Source of the DNA: Nigrospora sphaerica
Lineage: Eukaryota > Ascomycota > Sordariomycetes > Amphisphaeriales > Apiosporaceae
Reading direction: 5' to 3'
Assembly (NCBI GenBank): GCA_018287875.1
Contig: JAGVVL010000015.1
Span: 2,232,001 to 2,296,000 of the forward strand
DNA length: 64,000 bases
In this document: positions 11,845 through 23,099 of the stretch, piece after piece
Numbering within the stretch: position 1 is the stretch's first letter
Layout of the letters: every line of letters begins with the position of its first letter
The notes under the pieces: generated by a model
Told to the model about the DNA's origin: nothing
What the model saw: only the letters and a program-made list of their open reading frames with translations
The model's database searches: none
Position numbers and translations under genes: made by a program

Positions 11845-11928
11845 GCGGACTGCAAGACGGACTCCAAGACGAACTGCAAGGCGGACTCCAAGACGAACCG
11901 CAAGACGGACTGTAAGACGGACTGCAAG
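11845..11928. repeat. 12-nt minisatellite, seven copies
   Basis: Seven tandem copies of a unit close to ACGGACTGCAAG, differing at one to three positions. Read in the plus strand it encodes a (K/A)-T/A-D/N-C/S-K type tetrapeptide repeat, but the frame it sits in is not convincing as a gene. Confidence 0.85.
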
Positions 11929-13015
11929 AGATGGATACAAGTCGACGGGCTATACAGACCAGCGGGGGGAACAGCACTGCTTTCCCCAACGACCCCGTAC
12001 GTACCCGCAGACATCGAGATGCTGGCGAAGCTAAGAAACGCGAGGTTTATGCACTGCCCGAAAGCCGGCATTGCGCTGTGGGTGCCGTGCAGGTCTGGAT
12101 CGTTGAAAGCTGAGAGCCGCCTAGCCCTCCGTGTGGAGCCGGCCCTCCCTGCACATCGGCCCTCGGTGGTTCGGGGCCACGGTGGACTGGTGATTGTCCC
12201 GGCTAGCGGAGAGATGGCGGGAGGCGCTCATTACCACATTGCAGCTTGGCGTTCATGGGCATTTCCGGCCCTCCAGCAGCTTCCGCTCTGGTGGACTTGG
12301 CAACCACTAAGCGGGCCTAGGGGACAACCAGACGTCAACACTCTGCGATCGGAGCCGAGAGACGCAACCAAGTGTCGATCCGCCACCGGCAGCCCCGGTA
12401 CCGCCTTCTTCTCGTGCGGTGTCCCAGCACGCGATACTCTTGCAGCCTTTGCAAGAAAGTCACGCCAGGTGAACTATCTGCCATCTGCCTTGTCCAAGGC
12501 AAGGAGCGTCACAACCACGCGAAGCCGCAGGCCTGTAGTAGCCAGGCCGGCAGACAGGCTCGCAGTTGGGGCCAAGCAGGGGATCGTGAGCGGGAGATCG
12601 ACCGCACTCCAACGCCCAGCCTGAGACGTTGTGACCGGTGCTCTCGCCTGCATATACGAGGTCCAGGCATGGCTGTAGCGGGCAAGGAGGTAGACACTCG
12701 GACGCTGAGGCCTGATGATCTTCCAGCTGACGGTCGGGAAACGCACGCTGACCCTAGCTAGGCACCCTGGTTACTTTGTCTGGGAGGTGCGGAGGTGTGC
12801 GTGGGTGCGGACAGGCGATGCAGATGCGATGAGAGCCCCCATCAGGCTACCTCGTTACCGATAAGCTTGTTCACGCTGGGCGGCCTCGATTGGCTCTTCC
12901 GGTCCACCGGATTGAGGGGATATTGCGTGGGGCTGGTCTTTTTTAGTGGGAGGCTCGGACGGGCGACGGTGTGGTTGACTAGCCGGACAAGGCCTTTTCT
13001 CGGTTTCCCAGACGA

Positions 13016-13112
13016 GGGGGGTTAGCAAAAGAAGTGACTCAACTAAAAGGATGTTCTTAGTGTGCTGAGCCAGTTACCATTTTGGTTGAATCACTTCTTC
13101 TGCTAACCCCCC
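13016..13112. mobile_element. 97-bp inverted-repeat element (MITE-like or solo hairpin)
   Basis: Two 33-nt arms, 13016-13048 and 13080-13112, are reverse complements with three mismatches, all transitions. The outer ends are GGGGGGTTAGC and GCTAACCCCCC; the loop is 31 nt. The element has no coding capacity. I see no clear target-site duplication in the flanks, so transposon origin is inferred from symmetry only. Confidence 0.55.
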
Positions 13113-14621
13113 TGCCGGAGAAAAGCGTCAATCTCACTCGCCTGGCCTTTCTGGGTCGTATGCAGCGCTTGGGTAGCATAAGGGAAAGCTTGCTTTGCTG
13201 GGGCGCGCATACCACGATGGTCGACGGTGGACCAACGCATACGGCTTGGTCGTATTCGACCTGTCATGCCGAGCCCCGGCAGTCGTGTTTGGCAGCGGAA
13301 GACCAATGACTCGAGGGCCAGCCCGTGCCGCCATTGTCTCAGTCCCGTAATAGAGCCGACAAGAGACAAAGGGGTTCGGGGCACAACGCCAGCGGTCGAG
13401 ACAACAGTTGGCAGACGCAAGACGTGAATCTAAGAGTCCAGATCGACGTCGATCTTGTCCGTATGGGGGGGACGGCAAGACGGAAATACAATGGTGGGCC
13501 GGCGGCTAGCGGAAAAGTGGACGACATGATGGAAGGGTAAACACCAACGGACCGGCGGACTCCCTGACGGACCCGGTCGCGAAGTGACAAACGTCGCCCG
13601 GCGACTGGGTTGGCTGGGTCGGCTGGGTCGGCTTAGAGCGGCAGCCATGCCTCGTATGCATCGCGAACCGCCCCAAACCCAACGGTCCAAGCCTAGCAGC
13701 GTTAGCTGCGCAGAGTTTGTAATCCTTTCACCATCCAAGAGAGCGGACAGGTGCGGGCATTGCCGTGCAGTCAAGCCCGCGAAAACAAGCACATGGAATG
13801 GCCACATGCGGAGCGTTCACACCCGCATAGCCGCTTATGGAGGGCCCCAAAAGACCAGAAAAAGGAATTTGGTCGAACGGTAGGCAACATGATCCCATGT
13901 GTTGACCACGACCTAAGACGGGTGGAGCATGCAGAACCTTACTGCTCGGCGGCAGGGCCCCCCGGCCAGGGATCCCACGATGTCTTCCCTCCGGCTGCTT
14001 CTCAGCTGAACGCCCTCGCCCTCTCCAGGCCGGCCCAGGTTCACCCGCGGGGACGGGTAGCCACAGCAGACGGCCGGTTCTTTCTCATGATCGAAGTTAG
14101 AATCGATTCCGTCGGCGCCTCGCAGACTCGGTCGATCTGGCATGGGCCGTGTCTGCACCGTCCGCCCAGTATCAGGTGGGCGGTCGCTGCAAGCCAGTTG
14201 GCTAAGTCTCGATTGGCCTGAGCTAGTCTCATTGCCGCTACGGGTTCCTGGCTAGCTGCCCGTCGGTGTCGACACCGTGTTGGCCCCTAGCGGTATGGCG
14301 CCGCCATGGAGCCGATCCCGGGCCACGCCCGACGTGACATGGTCTTCCTATCGCCAATGGGCTACGCGCCGACACGCGAGTAAACCGGTGGTGAGCACGG
14401 TGGCACCCTTTCCGCCGCCTTGGGTTCGTGCCAGCGGAGATGCTGTGCCCTTGCGCTCAAGTGCGACGCCGCGCTAGGCCGGAACTGTCGTCATGGCCGA
14501 GGCGTCGTGAGTCCAGCGCGCCCGGAATGGGAGAGGCTACGCGAGGGCCGAACGGCCTGGATGCGTTCATGGGTTAGGCATCGCGAGACGGGCCAGGCGA
14601 CACTGGCCGCTGCGAGACCAG

Positions 14622-14627
14622 TATATA
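14622..14627 (+). promoter_or_regulatory. TATA box of the collagen-like secreted protein gene
   Basis: TATATA about 125 nt upstream of the ATG at 14751, at a plausible distance for a short 5' UTR. Proposed from position and sequence only. Confidence 0.5.
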
Positions 14628-14750
14628 GGCTCGACGATGCCCTCACATCTCGGTTTCGGTCCCCATCCTTCTTCAAGGCAACCAACCCTTTCCCTACCTT
14701 CGCTTATATCCCGAGTCATTCGTTAATACTCCTAATAACCCTTCGCCGCT

Positions 14751-16526
14751 ATGCGATCAGCTCTCCTCATCGGCGCCGCGGCGCTCGTCAGCGGCACGCC
14801 CGCCCCCCAGGCCCTGGACTTTGACATTGTCAAGGCCGGCAACGCCCTTCTCACCGGCCCCGCCGTTGGTGTGTCGGAGCAGATCAACGTCTACGACGCC
14901 GCCGCCGCCCGCAGCAAGGCCGCCGCCTCGGTCCAGGGCGTCGCCTCGGCCCAGTCCATCAACGACAAGCGCAGCCTCCACGAGCGCACCTACGACACCT
15001 CGCCCGCGCCCAGCTACCCCGTGAACGGCGGCTACCCGGCCAACGGTGGTTACCCTTCCAAGGGTGGTCAGTCCCCCCCCAAGAACGCCGGTTACCCTAC
15101 CAACAACGGACCGAGCGGACCTAGCGGACCCGGTGGTCCTCCCAAGGGTCCCGGCGGTCCCGGTGGTCCTCCCAAGGGTCCCGGCGGTCCCGGTGGTCCT
15201 CCCAAGGGTCCCGGCGGTCCCGGTGGTCCTCCCAAGGGACCCGGTGGTCCCCATGATGGTCCCAAGGGGCCCGGTGGTCCCCATGATGGTCCCAAGGGGC
15301 CCGGTGGTCCCCATGATGGTCCCAAGGGGCCCGGTGGTCCCCATGATGGCCCCAAGGGGCCCGGTGGCCCCCCCAAGGGACCTGGCGGTCCCGGCTACCC
15401 CATCGTGCCCGGCCCCTCGGCCTCGGCCACGGCCTCGGCTAGCGCCTCGGTGAGCTTCACCAGCGCCACCTCGGCTCGCAGCACCGGCTACGTCGCCTCG
15501 AGCATCCCGGTTACGACCACAGCCTCAACTGCGGCCGTCACCACCTCGGCCCCCGCCACCACGGGCGTCCCCTCCACCTGCACGCCCGTCAGCTGGACCA
15601 ACACATTTGCCTTCACCACGGCCACCAACTGCGCCGCACCCTTCGAGGTCGGCACCTACTGCGGCTTCATTAACCCCGAGGATCCCTGCGCACCCCAGCC
15701 CGACGGCCACGGCCCCGTCCCGACCCCCGACACCGCGTCGGCCTTCCAGGCGTACCCCGCCTTCCACCAGGAGGCCCAGAATGCCAAGGCGCCCCAGGGC
15801 TACGAGGCCACCTTCCGCGACCTCGACGCCACCGTCAACGCCAACTCGTACATGGGCCTGCACACGCTGAAGAGCTACGACGTCCAGGCCTGTGCCGACT
15901 TCTGCGACGGCACTGACCTCTGCACCTCGTTCAACATCTACGTCGAGCGCAACCCCGCCTGGGAGCCGGCCAAGTGCTCGTGCCCCAACCCCACCGGCAT
16001 CACCAACTACAAGTGCACCCTCTGGGGCTCGGGCGTCGAGGCCGCTGCCGCCGTCAACAAGGGCCAGTGGCGCGGCGACTTCGAGGTCGTCGTCACCGGC
16101 TCCAACGGCTACTCCAAGGTCAACACCACCACCCCCGCCACGCCCGAGGGCTGCAGCAAGCCCAAGAAGTGCGACAAGGTCCATGATCACCCGCGCACCT
16201 GCCTCGGCCAGAAATTCTTCCCCGGTCCCTTTGACGTCTCCCTCTGCGCCGACTACGCCCACGCCCAGAACGCCAAGAATGTCGCCGCCAACAACTGGTG
16301 GGGCCGCGCCATGAGCTTCTGGTCCGGCGGCGCCAACAACAACAAGTGCGGCTTCTTCAACGCCTTCATGATCAAGCAGAACGGCGTCGCCAAGGGCACC
16401 TACTGCAAGCTCTTCACCAAGGAGTACGACACCAACGCCGCGACCTACCTGCCCAGCGACCAGGCCGGCACCCACTGGGGCGTCGAGTCCTCATGGTCCT
16501 TCTGCGTCGACAGCAAGCGCCGCTAA
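14751..16526 (+). CDS. secreted collagen-like repeat protein with apple-like Cys domains
   Basis: 591 residues, no intron. Residues 1-17 form a signal peptide (MRSALLIGAAALVSG). A spacer ends in DKRSLHERTY, where KR is a candidate Kex2 site. Residues about 125-215 are a Gly/Pro repeat of period ten, first units of GPPKGPGGPG, then four units of HDGPKGPGGP. A Ser/Thr/Ala-rich linker follows, likely O-glycosylated. The C-terminal half has cysteine-rich modules common in fungal secreted proteins: one around KSYDVQACADFC and CTSFNIYVERNP with CSCPNP and QWRGDFEVVVTGSNGY, the second around FDVSLCADYAHAQN and CGFFNAF. These resemble PAN/apple folds. Extracellular or wall-bound role likely; ligand unknown. 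A TATA box lies at 14622. Confidence 0.85.
   Translation: MRSALLIGAAALVSGTPAPQALDFDIVKAGNALLTGPAVGVSEQINVYDAAAARSKAAASVQGVASAQSINDKRSLHERTYDTSPAPSYPVNGGYPANGGYPSKGGQSPPKNAGYPTNNGPSGPSGPGGPPKGPGGPGGPPKGPGGPGGPPKGPGGPGGPPKGPGGPHDGPKGPGGPHDGPKGPGGPHDGPKGPGGPHDGPKGPGGPPKGPGGPGYPIVPGPSASATASASASVSFTSATSARSTGYVASSIPVTTTASTAAVTTSAPATTGVPSTCTPVSWTNTFAFTTATNCAAPFEVGTYCGFINPEDPCAPQPDGHGPVPTPDTASAFQAYPAFHQEAQNAKAPQGYEATFRDLDATVNANSYMGLHTLKSYDVQACADFCDGTDLCTSFNIYVERNPAWEPAKCSCPNPTGITNYKCTLWGSGVEAAAAVNKGQWRGDFEVVVTGSNGYSKVNTTTPATPEGCSKPKKCDKVHDHPRTCLGQKFFPGPFDVSLCADYAHAQNAKNVAANNWWGRAMSFWSGGANNNKCGFFNAFMIKQNGVAKGTYCKLFTKEYDTNAATYLPSDQAGTHWGVESSWSFCVDSKRR
15124..15393. repeat. 30-nt tandem repeat encoding collagen-like decapeptide
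   Basis: Two adjoining blocks with the same 30-nt period inside the secreted-protein gene: first GGTCCTCCCAAGGGTCCCGG-type units, then four near-identical units containing CATGATGGTCCCAAGGGGCC. Likely to vary in copy number between strains. Confidence 0.9.
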
Positions 16527-19500
16527 ATGCAGGTTAGGGTGGGTTTCGATAGATGAGAGTTCCGGTACATGGTGTTTGTCCGATATATATGTCCTTATAC
16601 CCTTATAATAGTAAATACTCTTGCTGATGCCGACTGTTTGATAATTTGCCCGATCCAAGGAACGTCACTGGGGAGATACCATGCACTACCGTACAAAATC
16701 AGGGTGAATACTAAGTAGTTCGATCGGATGCACCCGCAATTCATTCAACCATATGTCTTTACTACCAGGGGTGTTATTACAAACTGTAAGCGATCGCGTC
16801 ATCATTGCCTAGGCAGTTGGTGGGAAAGCTTACCATAACTACACATCAAGGCAGCACTCATCTAAAGGTCAAGTCTAATTTTTCAGGCAACAAGGAAGAG
16901 GCCACGAGGGGGTAATACCAAATTTCGGAAATTTGGTGACGAGGAAAGTGCAGTTGGGGAGGAAACTTTTTTCTGACAGTCTCGTGCCGCGTTTGGGCTC
17001 CCTGAGATACGCTGGGTGGCGGTCGAAGTAATAGTCGACGGCTATCATGCAAATAGAGCGCGCTTACATGCGGTCCACATGATCCGAGACAGCCATCGAG
17101 GCGGCCCAGTGATGCTTCCAGGGTTTTCTCAGGACCCCCTCCGTACAAACCGCAACCATCGGGGCAGCCCAGCTACAGTCCCTCGAGCGGTATCCGAGGA
17201 CCGCCTCCGTACCCACAGCAACCACCGCGGCCGCTCAGTCATGATTCCCCCGGTGGCTCGTACATCATCAGTAACGCTACAGTCGGCAACTTTCATGGAG
17301 GCATCTCGGCGACCAGAAGGGCCCCCACCATCGGCCCCGTACCATTCGTATCCACCAGCCGCTCCGCAGTATTCAACCCGGCCCCACTCTGGGGTTTACA
17401 CCTCCGCCAGCGGCTCCGCGGTATTCGATTCGATCTACATCTCGGCCTTAGCGAATCAGCCTCCGCCTCCGACGGTATTAAGTAGCAAACTGATTCCCCC
17501 ACTAACAAGGAGAGTCGAGCGGAAGGAGCCACCTCCCGGCAATTAGGTCAGCTCACATCCCGGCGTAACAGAAGTCACCGGCCTACCAGGGAAAGAAGCA
17601 CAGTGCGGCGTCTTTGCTGCCAAAGACGGCACCCTCCAGAGTTTAGTGTCGGGCCGCTGGTGGCCGCTACATGAGGGGTTGTGGTCTCTGCGGCGGCTTA
17701 CATGATGTCGCCAAGTGCCGCTACCTGGCTGTGGGAACCACCGCCACCAGAGGAAGCTGGCTCGATTCTGTTGTGTCCTGTCGAGACAGGGCTTGCCCTG
17801 GGAGATACACGACGGCCGGCCCGTCCGGAGAAGACACCCAGACATGCTCAGATCAGCGCGCAGTCCCTGATGGCAAGACGGTGCCATATCCATGTCGACA
17901 CTATCGACAGAGTGACGAAGCGAGTCTCGTACGAACGAAGAGCACGACTTTATGGGAATTTGAGGCTCCAAATCGGCCGAGATGAACGAAGAGAGACCGG
18001 CCTGTAACGTCGCAGCCCCAGAATTAATGCGAAAAATGGGACCTCCGCCACACCACAAGGCGACTTTTTCCTCGCTCTCCAGGACTACGACTACATACAA
18101 GTCTTATGTGCGATTTGAGAACACTCCAAAGTGGCGTATTACCTACAATCTCGCCCGGGAAGAGATGATGGATGTGTTTAAAGGCAGGATCCAGAGTTCA
18201 ATGGCAAGAAGCGAGCAAGCAAGCGAACGCTGACCAGGGAGGTGGGCCAGCTCCTCCGAATCGAGCGGAGAACAAGCGAAGTCACGGCTTGGGTCAGTCG
18301 CTGGATGAGATGACCCAACAGGGCCACAAGAGGGTGTGAATGGTCCAGGAAGCAACCCGGCGTTGTGGACGGGTTCTGGCACGACGTCGATGGAGCTGCC
18401 ACAGTACGGCCCTCACAAGACGTCTTCGAAGAAGCCACAGAACGGTTCCGACAAGACGAAGCAGCCACATAGCGGCTCGCGCAACGCCGGCGAGGTCTTA
18501 TTGCCCTCCCCCCGCTTGACCCGGGCCACAACGGTGGTTCTTGATCTGCGCAGCCCAGCGCCGACTCCGCCAACGCCGGCGAAGTCCCGTCGACCAGCTC
18601 CAAGATTTCGAGTGGCGCGCTGCTAGGTCCTTGAGCCATGAAAGCAACAACTCGCCTAGTGGTCACCAGATTCGGACCCGCAAGGAGTGGGCAGAGGAGG
18701 CCTTCTCTGAAATGAGACTCGAGCGCAAGATGACACTGGAAGCTGGATCGGCACATGTGACCAGTGAGCCCGGTTCGGCCTGCCCGGAGATTCGTCGGGA
18801 TCAATGCCCCTGTCCCGAACTTGATACCGCCACCGTAGGATGCTGGAAAAGGATACCGGTCTCCGTTCTGGGTTCAGAACCGCCGTCACGCAGATGCGGG
18901 TGGAAACTTGGACGCGACACCACCGCCCGGGGGGGTGCTGAGTCGCCCAACAGGTCCATGGACGATGAGCTAATAGGCGTGTCTGAATGGATGGGGGAGT
19001 ATGTAGCATTCTGTGTACCTGTGACAATTTGCTTATGCCAACGTGACGTGACGGCGGTTTCCCGCCATTCTTGTGTTGCACTCCTGCCGGCCGTGAGTAT
19101 GTAACCGAGTAACGGGCCGAAGGGAGTCAGCATATGGGGTTGGACGCCTGCTGTTACCGCCATGGTTGCGGCTCCTACTGTAGCATAGATACCCACGACT
19201 GAGGTCATTCAGACGGGGCCACACGCCGTTGAGGGGGTGGGGGTCGAAGAATGGGGCTGACAGGTTTGGATGTCAGGCATACGATAGTTCGGCGGAAAAT
19301 CTCCAGGAACAGGAGGGTGGGCAAGAGGCTCTTCACCTTTAATTTTTTAGTGGAACGACAGGGGTCTCGCCGATCGAAGGGAGCGGGGGTTTGCAAGCCT
19401 TCGGCCGCTAACGAACCAGCCAATCCTTCTCTGTCATTCAGCGCATCTTCTCCACCATCAGATCGACTCTTCTCGCGAAGACGCCAATTGCTACCCTTGT

Positions 19501-19723
19501 CGCGCATGATCCAGGCCGGAAACAACCGGTATCGAGGCTTTGTCATCCAGATAGGCCCATCTCACTTACACGACCGACACCATGTGGATTAGAGGAGAGA
19601 TCAGGCAGAGTCAGCAGGTATAATAAATATCCAGGCCGACGCGACCCAGGATGGATTTTTGGTGCATCATCCGCCTTCATCCTCCTCTTCATCTCCCTCC
19701 CCTACCTCTTCTGATCGCCTGCC
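16527..19723. other. interval with decayed proline-rich sequence and no intact gene
   Basis: The first 450 nt are AT-rich. The middle (about 17,100-18,640) contains relics described separately. The last kilobase has no recognised content except an A/T-rich stretch near 19,618-19,630 that could serve as the P450 promoter. Confidence 0.5.
17100..18640 (+). pseudogene. probable relic of a proline-rich gene
   Basis: Proline-rich motifs recur in more than one frame over short distances. GPPPY appears at 17132 and again at 17198, exactly 66 nt apart in one frame. APYHSYPPAAPQYS follows about 130 nt later in another frame, with NQPPPPT near 17,460. Further on, 18,060-18,560 shows a coding-like stretch (ALQDYDYIQVLCA, TLTREVGQLLRIERR) broken by several stops. 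This pattern fits a gene eroded by frameshifts and nonsense changes. No family was recognised, and chance low complexity is not excluded. Confidence 0.35.
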
Positions 19724-21463
19724 ATGGTGCTTCTTCTCGCAATGCCCGGTCCCCTTGGGCTGGCGCTCACCGGCTTGGGGTTGCTCGTCGTCCACCTCGT
19801 GGCGATCCGCGTCCGCGCCTACGTCCGCGTCCGTCACATCCCCGGACCGTTCCTGGCGCGGTGGACGCACCTCGGGCTGGTCAAGAGCATGGTGACGGGC
19901 GATTTCGGGCATGCGACGGCCGAGCTGCACGCGAAGCACGGCCCCGTGGTCTGCCTGTCGCCGACCCTGGTGTCGCTGAGCGACGTGGACGCCATCAAGC
20001 GCATCAAGCGAAAGTGGCAGCGCGGCACCCCGTACGACGGCATGCGCATGAACCCCGGTGAGGAGTCGCTCTTCGTCATGCGTGGCAAGGCCGAGCACGA
20101 CCGGCTGCGGGCCAAGTTCCGGCCCGCCTTTGTCGGCTCTGACGTCGACGGCCTCGAGAGCATCATCAGCGACCACATCGCCAAGCTGACCAACCTGGTC
20201 GGGACCAAGTACGCCCGGCCGGGCCACGAGAGGGTCATGGACCTCGCCAAGCTCGTCACCTACTTCACCACCGACACCATTTCCTGCCTCTCCATCGGCC
20301 ACGATTTTGGCTGTTTGGACCGCGAGGACGACTTCCACGGGTACCTGCACTCTCTCGACAAGGGCATTCTATGGGCCCCGGCGCTCTGCATCTTGCCGCT
20401 GTACCAGGCTGTCATGAGCACGCCGTGGCTTGGCGTCCTCTTCCCTCGAGGTGGCGTAAGCGAAACCCACCCTTCTTTATGACCCCTTTCCGCATGCGTT
20501 CCTCCATCACTCCCCGTACGCTTCGTTTCTGGCGCATAGCCTGAGGGTGCTTCGAAGCTTGCTCCTTGAACACCTGGCCGAGGAAATTGCTGACTCTGGG
20601 CGACGATAGTTCTTTCCCGATATTATGAAGATTGCCACCCAGGCCGTCGCCGAGCGCTTTGGGCCCGACAAGATCACGCGCCGGGACATGCTCGGGTCGT
20701 TGGTGACCCACGGGCTCTCACAGGCGGAGCTGCAACGAGAAACGGTAAACCAGCTGTCGGCCGGGTCCGACACGACGTCGACGGCCATCCGCGCAACCCT
20801 GCTCCATCTGATGACGACGCCCCGGGCCTACCGAAAGCTGCAGGATGAGATCGACGAGGCCGTCCGGGACGGGCGGGTCAGCGCGGCGCCCGGCGTCGTC
20901 ACCGCCGCCGAGGGCATGGCCTTGCCGTACCTGCAAGCCGTGATCCGCGAGGGCCTGCGCATCTTCCCGCCCGCCCTCCTCTTCCCTGTCGTCGCGGTCG
21001 AGGACGACGTCGTGGCCGGCTGTCCGATCCCCGCCGGCACCAACGTGGACGCGTGCATCAAGGCCGCCATGCGCGATCCGGCCATCTTTGGCGACGATGC
21101 CAGCGTCTTTCGGCCCGAGCGCTGGACCGAGGCCGATGCCGCCAAGTACAAGGCCATGGAGGAGGCGACGCGCATCGTCTGGGGCGGCCCCAGCCGGTGG
21201 GAGTGCCTGGGGAAGCGTTTGGCCTTGATTCAGCTGAACAAGATCTACATTGAAGTAAGTGGGCGAGAGAGAAAGGAAGGGAGAGACTACCAAGGTACTG
21301 ACACTTGGGACAGCTACTCCGCCGATTTGACTTTACCCTTGCCAATCCCTCAAAGCCGTGGAGGGCGCGGGGCACTCGTCTCTGGCTCCTCGAGGACCTG
21401 CACGTGCGGGTGGACAAAAGGCAGACTGCCCACTGGGAAACACACGATGCCGTGACGGCATGA
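19724..21463 (+). CDS. cytochrome P450 monooxygenase (pisatin-demethylase-like)
   Basis: ER-anchored heme monooxygenase, 508 residues. Exons 19724-20455, 20610-21254 and 21314-21463; introns of 154 and 59 nt, both phase 0. The N-terminal membrane anchor covers residues about 5-27, followed by the hinge HIPGPFLARW. Motifs in order: I-helix LSAGSDTTSTAI, K-helix EGLR, PERW, and the heme loop VWGGPSRWECLGKRLAL with the cysteine ligand at residue 443. The first aromatic of the heme loop is Trp where Phe is commonest, and the WECLGK form is typical of the pisatin-demethylase-like group. A Met at residue 7 is an alternative start. No biosynthetic backbone gene is adjacent, so it looks like a lone detoxification or tailoring enzyme; substrate unknown. 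Confidence 0.92.
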
Positions 21464-22337
21464 GGATTACTGGGCTTCGCCATCCCATTGACCGCCATGG
21501 CTCGTCCGTGGGCAGAATGGCGGTCTTGGCCACGAGGCCCTTGAATCTCGAAGCCTTACCGGTTTCGCAGTGTGAGACTGCTTCCGCCTGGGCGTTGCCC
21601 TCGGGTCTCCCCGGCGTTTGGGGGTGGGCTCGGGCGGAGTGGAGCCCAGCCGTACCGGGAAACCGGTTTGTACCATAGGATATCTCTACTCGATAAATTC
21701 GACGACGCTAGGTAATGGGAAAGAGACATGGCCCAGCTCCATTTTCCCATGTCAGACCGCACGGATGGCGAATCCTATGACAGTCGAGACGCGGCGGTCA
21801 AGGCGAATAGATCTGAACCACGCAACGACCTCAGATCTGGAATACCCTGCATTACCCCGAACGGGCGGGCAGGAAGTAAGCTTCCCAAACGGGGCGGTCA
21901 ATGGCTCTGGTAGGCCCGAGGGAAACACGTCAGCGGCATTGGTAGGACGGGTTGAGAGACAGCGACGGCCTGGGCCGCCTCATCAGGGCTCAAGACTTGG
22001 CATGGCCAATCCCACTGGACCGCTATGAACTGGGGTTCTTGGCGATGCGCTTAGGGACCCGAAATCTCGGGTATACACCACAGAGACTCGGGCGGCATGG
22101 TCTTTGTGGGCGGTGAGCACCTCGTGTCCGTCTACCTCATGTATATAAGGGTTTGACGTCTCCCGTAGTTCCCGGCTTAGCTCACCATCACCACAGCATC
22201 AACTCACTCGTTCACTCATCCACTCGTTTTAACACCCACTCACATTCGCTCATTTACTCACAAAGCCTCCCGCTTTCCCACATTCGCTTACTCCCTCGCA
22301 ACAGCCTTCCACTTCTTTTAATCCACCCCACCTCAAA
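21464..22337. other. intergenic interval, promoter of the small secreted protein
   Basis: No gene seen. A TATATAA box is at 22142, and the final 150 nt are pyrimidine- and CA-rich (ACTCACTC-type runs), typical of a fungal 5' leader. Confidence 0.55.
22142..22148 (+). promoter_or_regulatory. TATA box of the small secreted protein gene
   Basis: TATATAA about 190 nt upstream of the ATG at 22338, followed by a CT-rich leader. Confidence 0.55.
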
Positions 22338-23099
22338 ATGTACGCCAAGGTCATCCTCGTCGCCGCCGCCCTGGCCCCCGCCGCCCTGGCCCAGGCCACC
22401 TTCGAGCCCTTCAACTTCGAGTGCAACCGCGGCATGTACGGCTACGGCTACAGCAGCGGCAGCAACAACAACAACCTCGATGAATTGAACTTCTCCGACA
22501 TCCTTGGGCGCTTCGACGACATTGCCAGCATCTTCAAGAACGGCTCCCTCACCACCCGCACTTCCCCCACTGGCAACATTGGCGACATCGCCCAGGTACG
22601 TCTTAGCCTAACGTTCTCGTGGGGGGATATAACCCCGATACTGGTTCCTCCAGACTAACCCGTGCCTTACAGCAACTGTTCAACCACTACGAGGACGCCT
22701 TCTGCCAGATTACCTCGCTGTCCGACGCGCTCACCAAAGTCCGGGAGACCGACAACGAGCAGCACGAGTTGTGCCACGCCAAGAGCTTTGTGAGCCCCCT
22801 GCCCTAACCCCCCCTCTCCCTCTTCGACTGTCGCCCGTACTGACCTCGGACCCCAGAACGACCTGACCCTCGACAACTGGTTGATGAACTTGGAGGCCCA
22901 GGTGCCGTTTCTCAAGAATGCCTTCGAGAACAACGGCCTCCCGCCCGTCGCGAACTGCACCCAGGCCCTGGACGACGCCTTCAGGAAGCTGAGCTCGACC
23001 GTCAACAAGGTTGCCCCCATCTGCACCGCGACGGAGAACACTTCGACCAACCTCGTCAAGAACACCCTCGACGCCATCAAGAATGCTTTCGGCCTGTAG
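22338..23099 (+). CDS. small secreted protein, family not recognised
   Basis: 205 residues. Exons 22338-22595, 22673-22789 and 22857-23099; introns of 77 and 67 nt, the first with a clear branch site (GACTAAC). Residues 1-18 are a classic signal peptide (MYAKVILVAAALAPAALA). A Gly/Tyr/Ser/Asn-rich stretch (YGYGYSSGSNNNN) follows, then a mostly helical body with five scattered cysteines and the motif NHYEDAFCQITSL. The TATA box, CT-rich leader and signal peptide fit a strongly expressed extracellular protein. Size and helical make-up are like cell-wall or surface-binding proteins, but no signature was identified, so function is left open. Confidence 0.82.

Larger units (their letters stand above)
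9031..14750. other. long gene-poor interval
   Basis: About 5.7 kb without a gene I can defend. An AT-rich patch lies at about 10,080-10,230. A 211-codon plus-strand frame (10,309-10,944) starts with a signal-peptide-like segment (MAGSSVFLVLLFIPAS) but has mixed codon third positions and no family. A 264-codon frame (11,830-12,624) owes its start to a 12-nt minisatellite. A hairpin element lies at 13,016-13,112. A TATA box for the next gene is at 14,622. Confidence 0.5.

Noticed and set aside
11830..12624. 264-codon plus-strand frame beginning in the 12-nt minisatellite
   Set aside because: Frame openness is helped by the repeat; composition after it is not gene-like and no family is seen.
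15525..16475. 316-codon minus-strand frame over the collagen-like gene
   Set aside because: Val/Gly/Ala-rich shadow with no motifs; the plus strand has a signal peptide and Cys modules.
19724..21463. Secondary-metabolite cluster around the P450
   Set aside because: No polyketide synthase, peptide synthetase, intact terpene cyclase or pathway regulator nearby; the cyclase relic is 13 kb away and broken.
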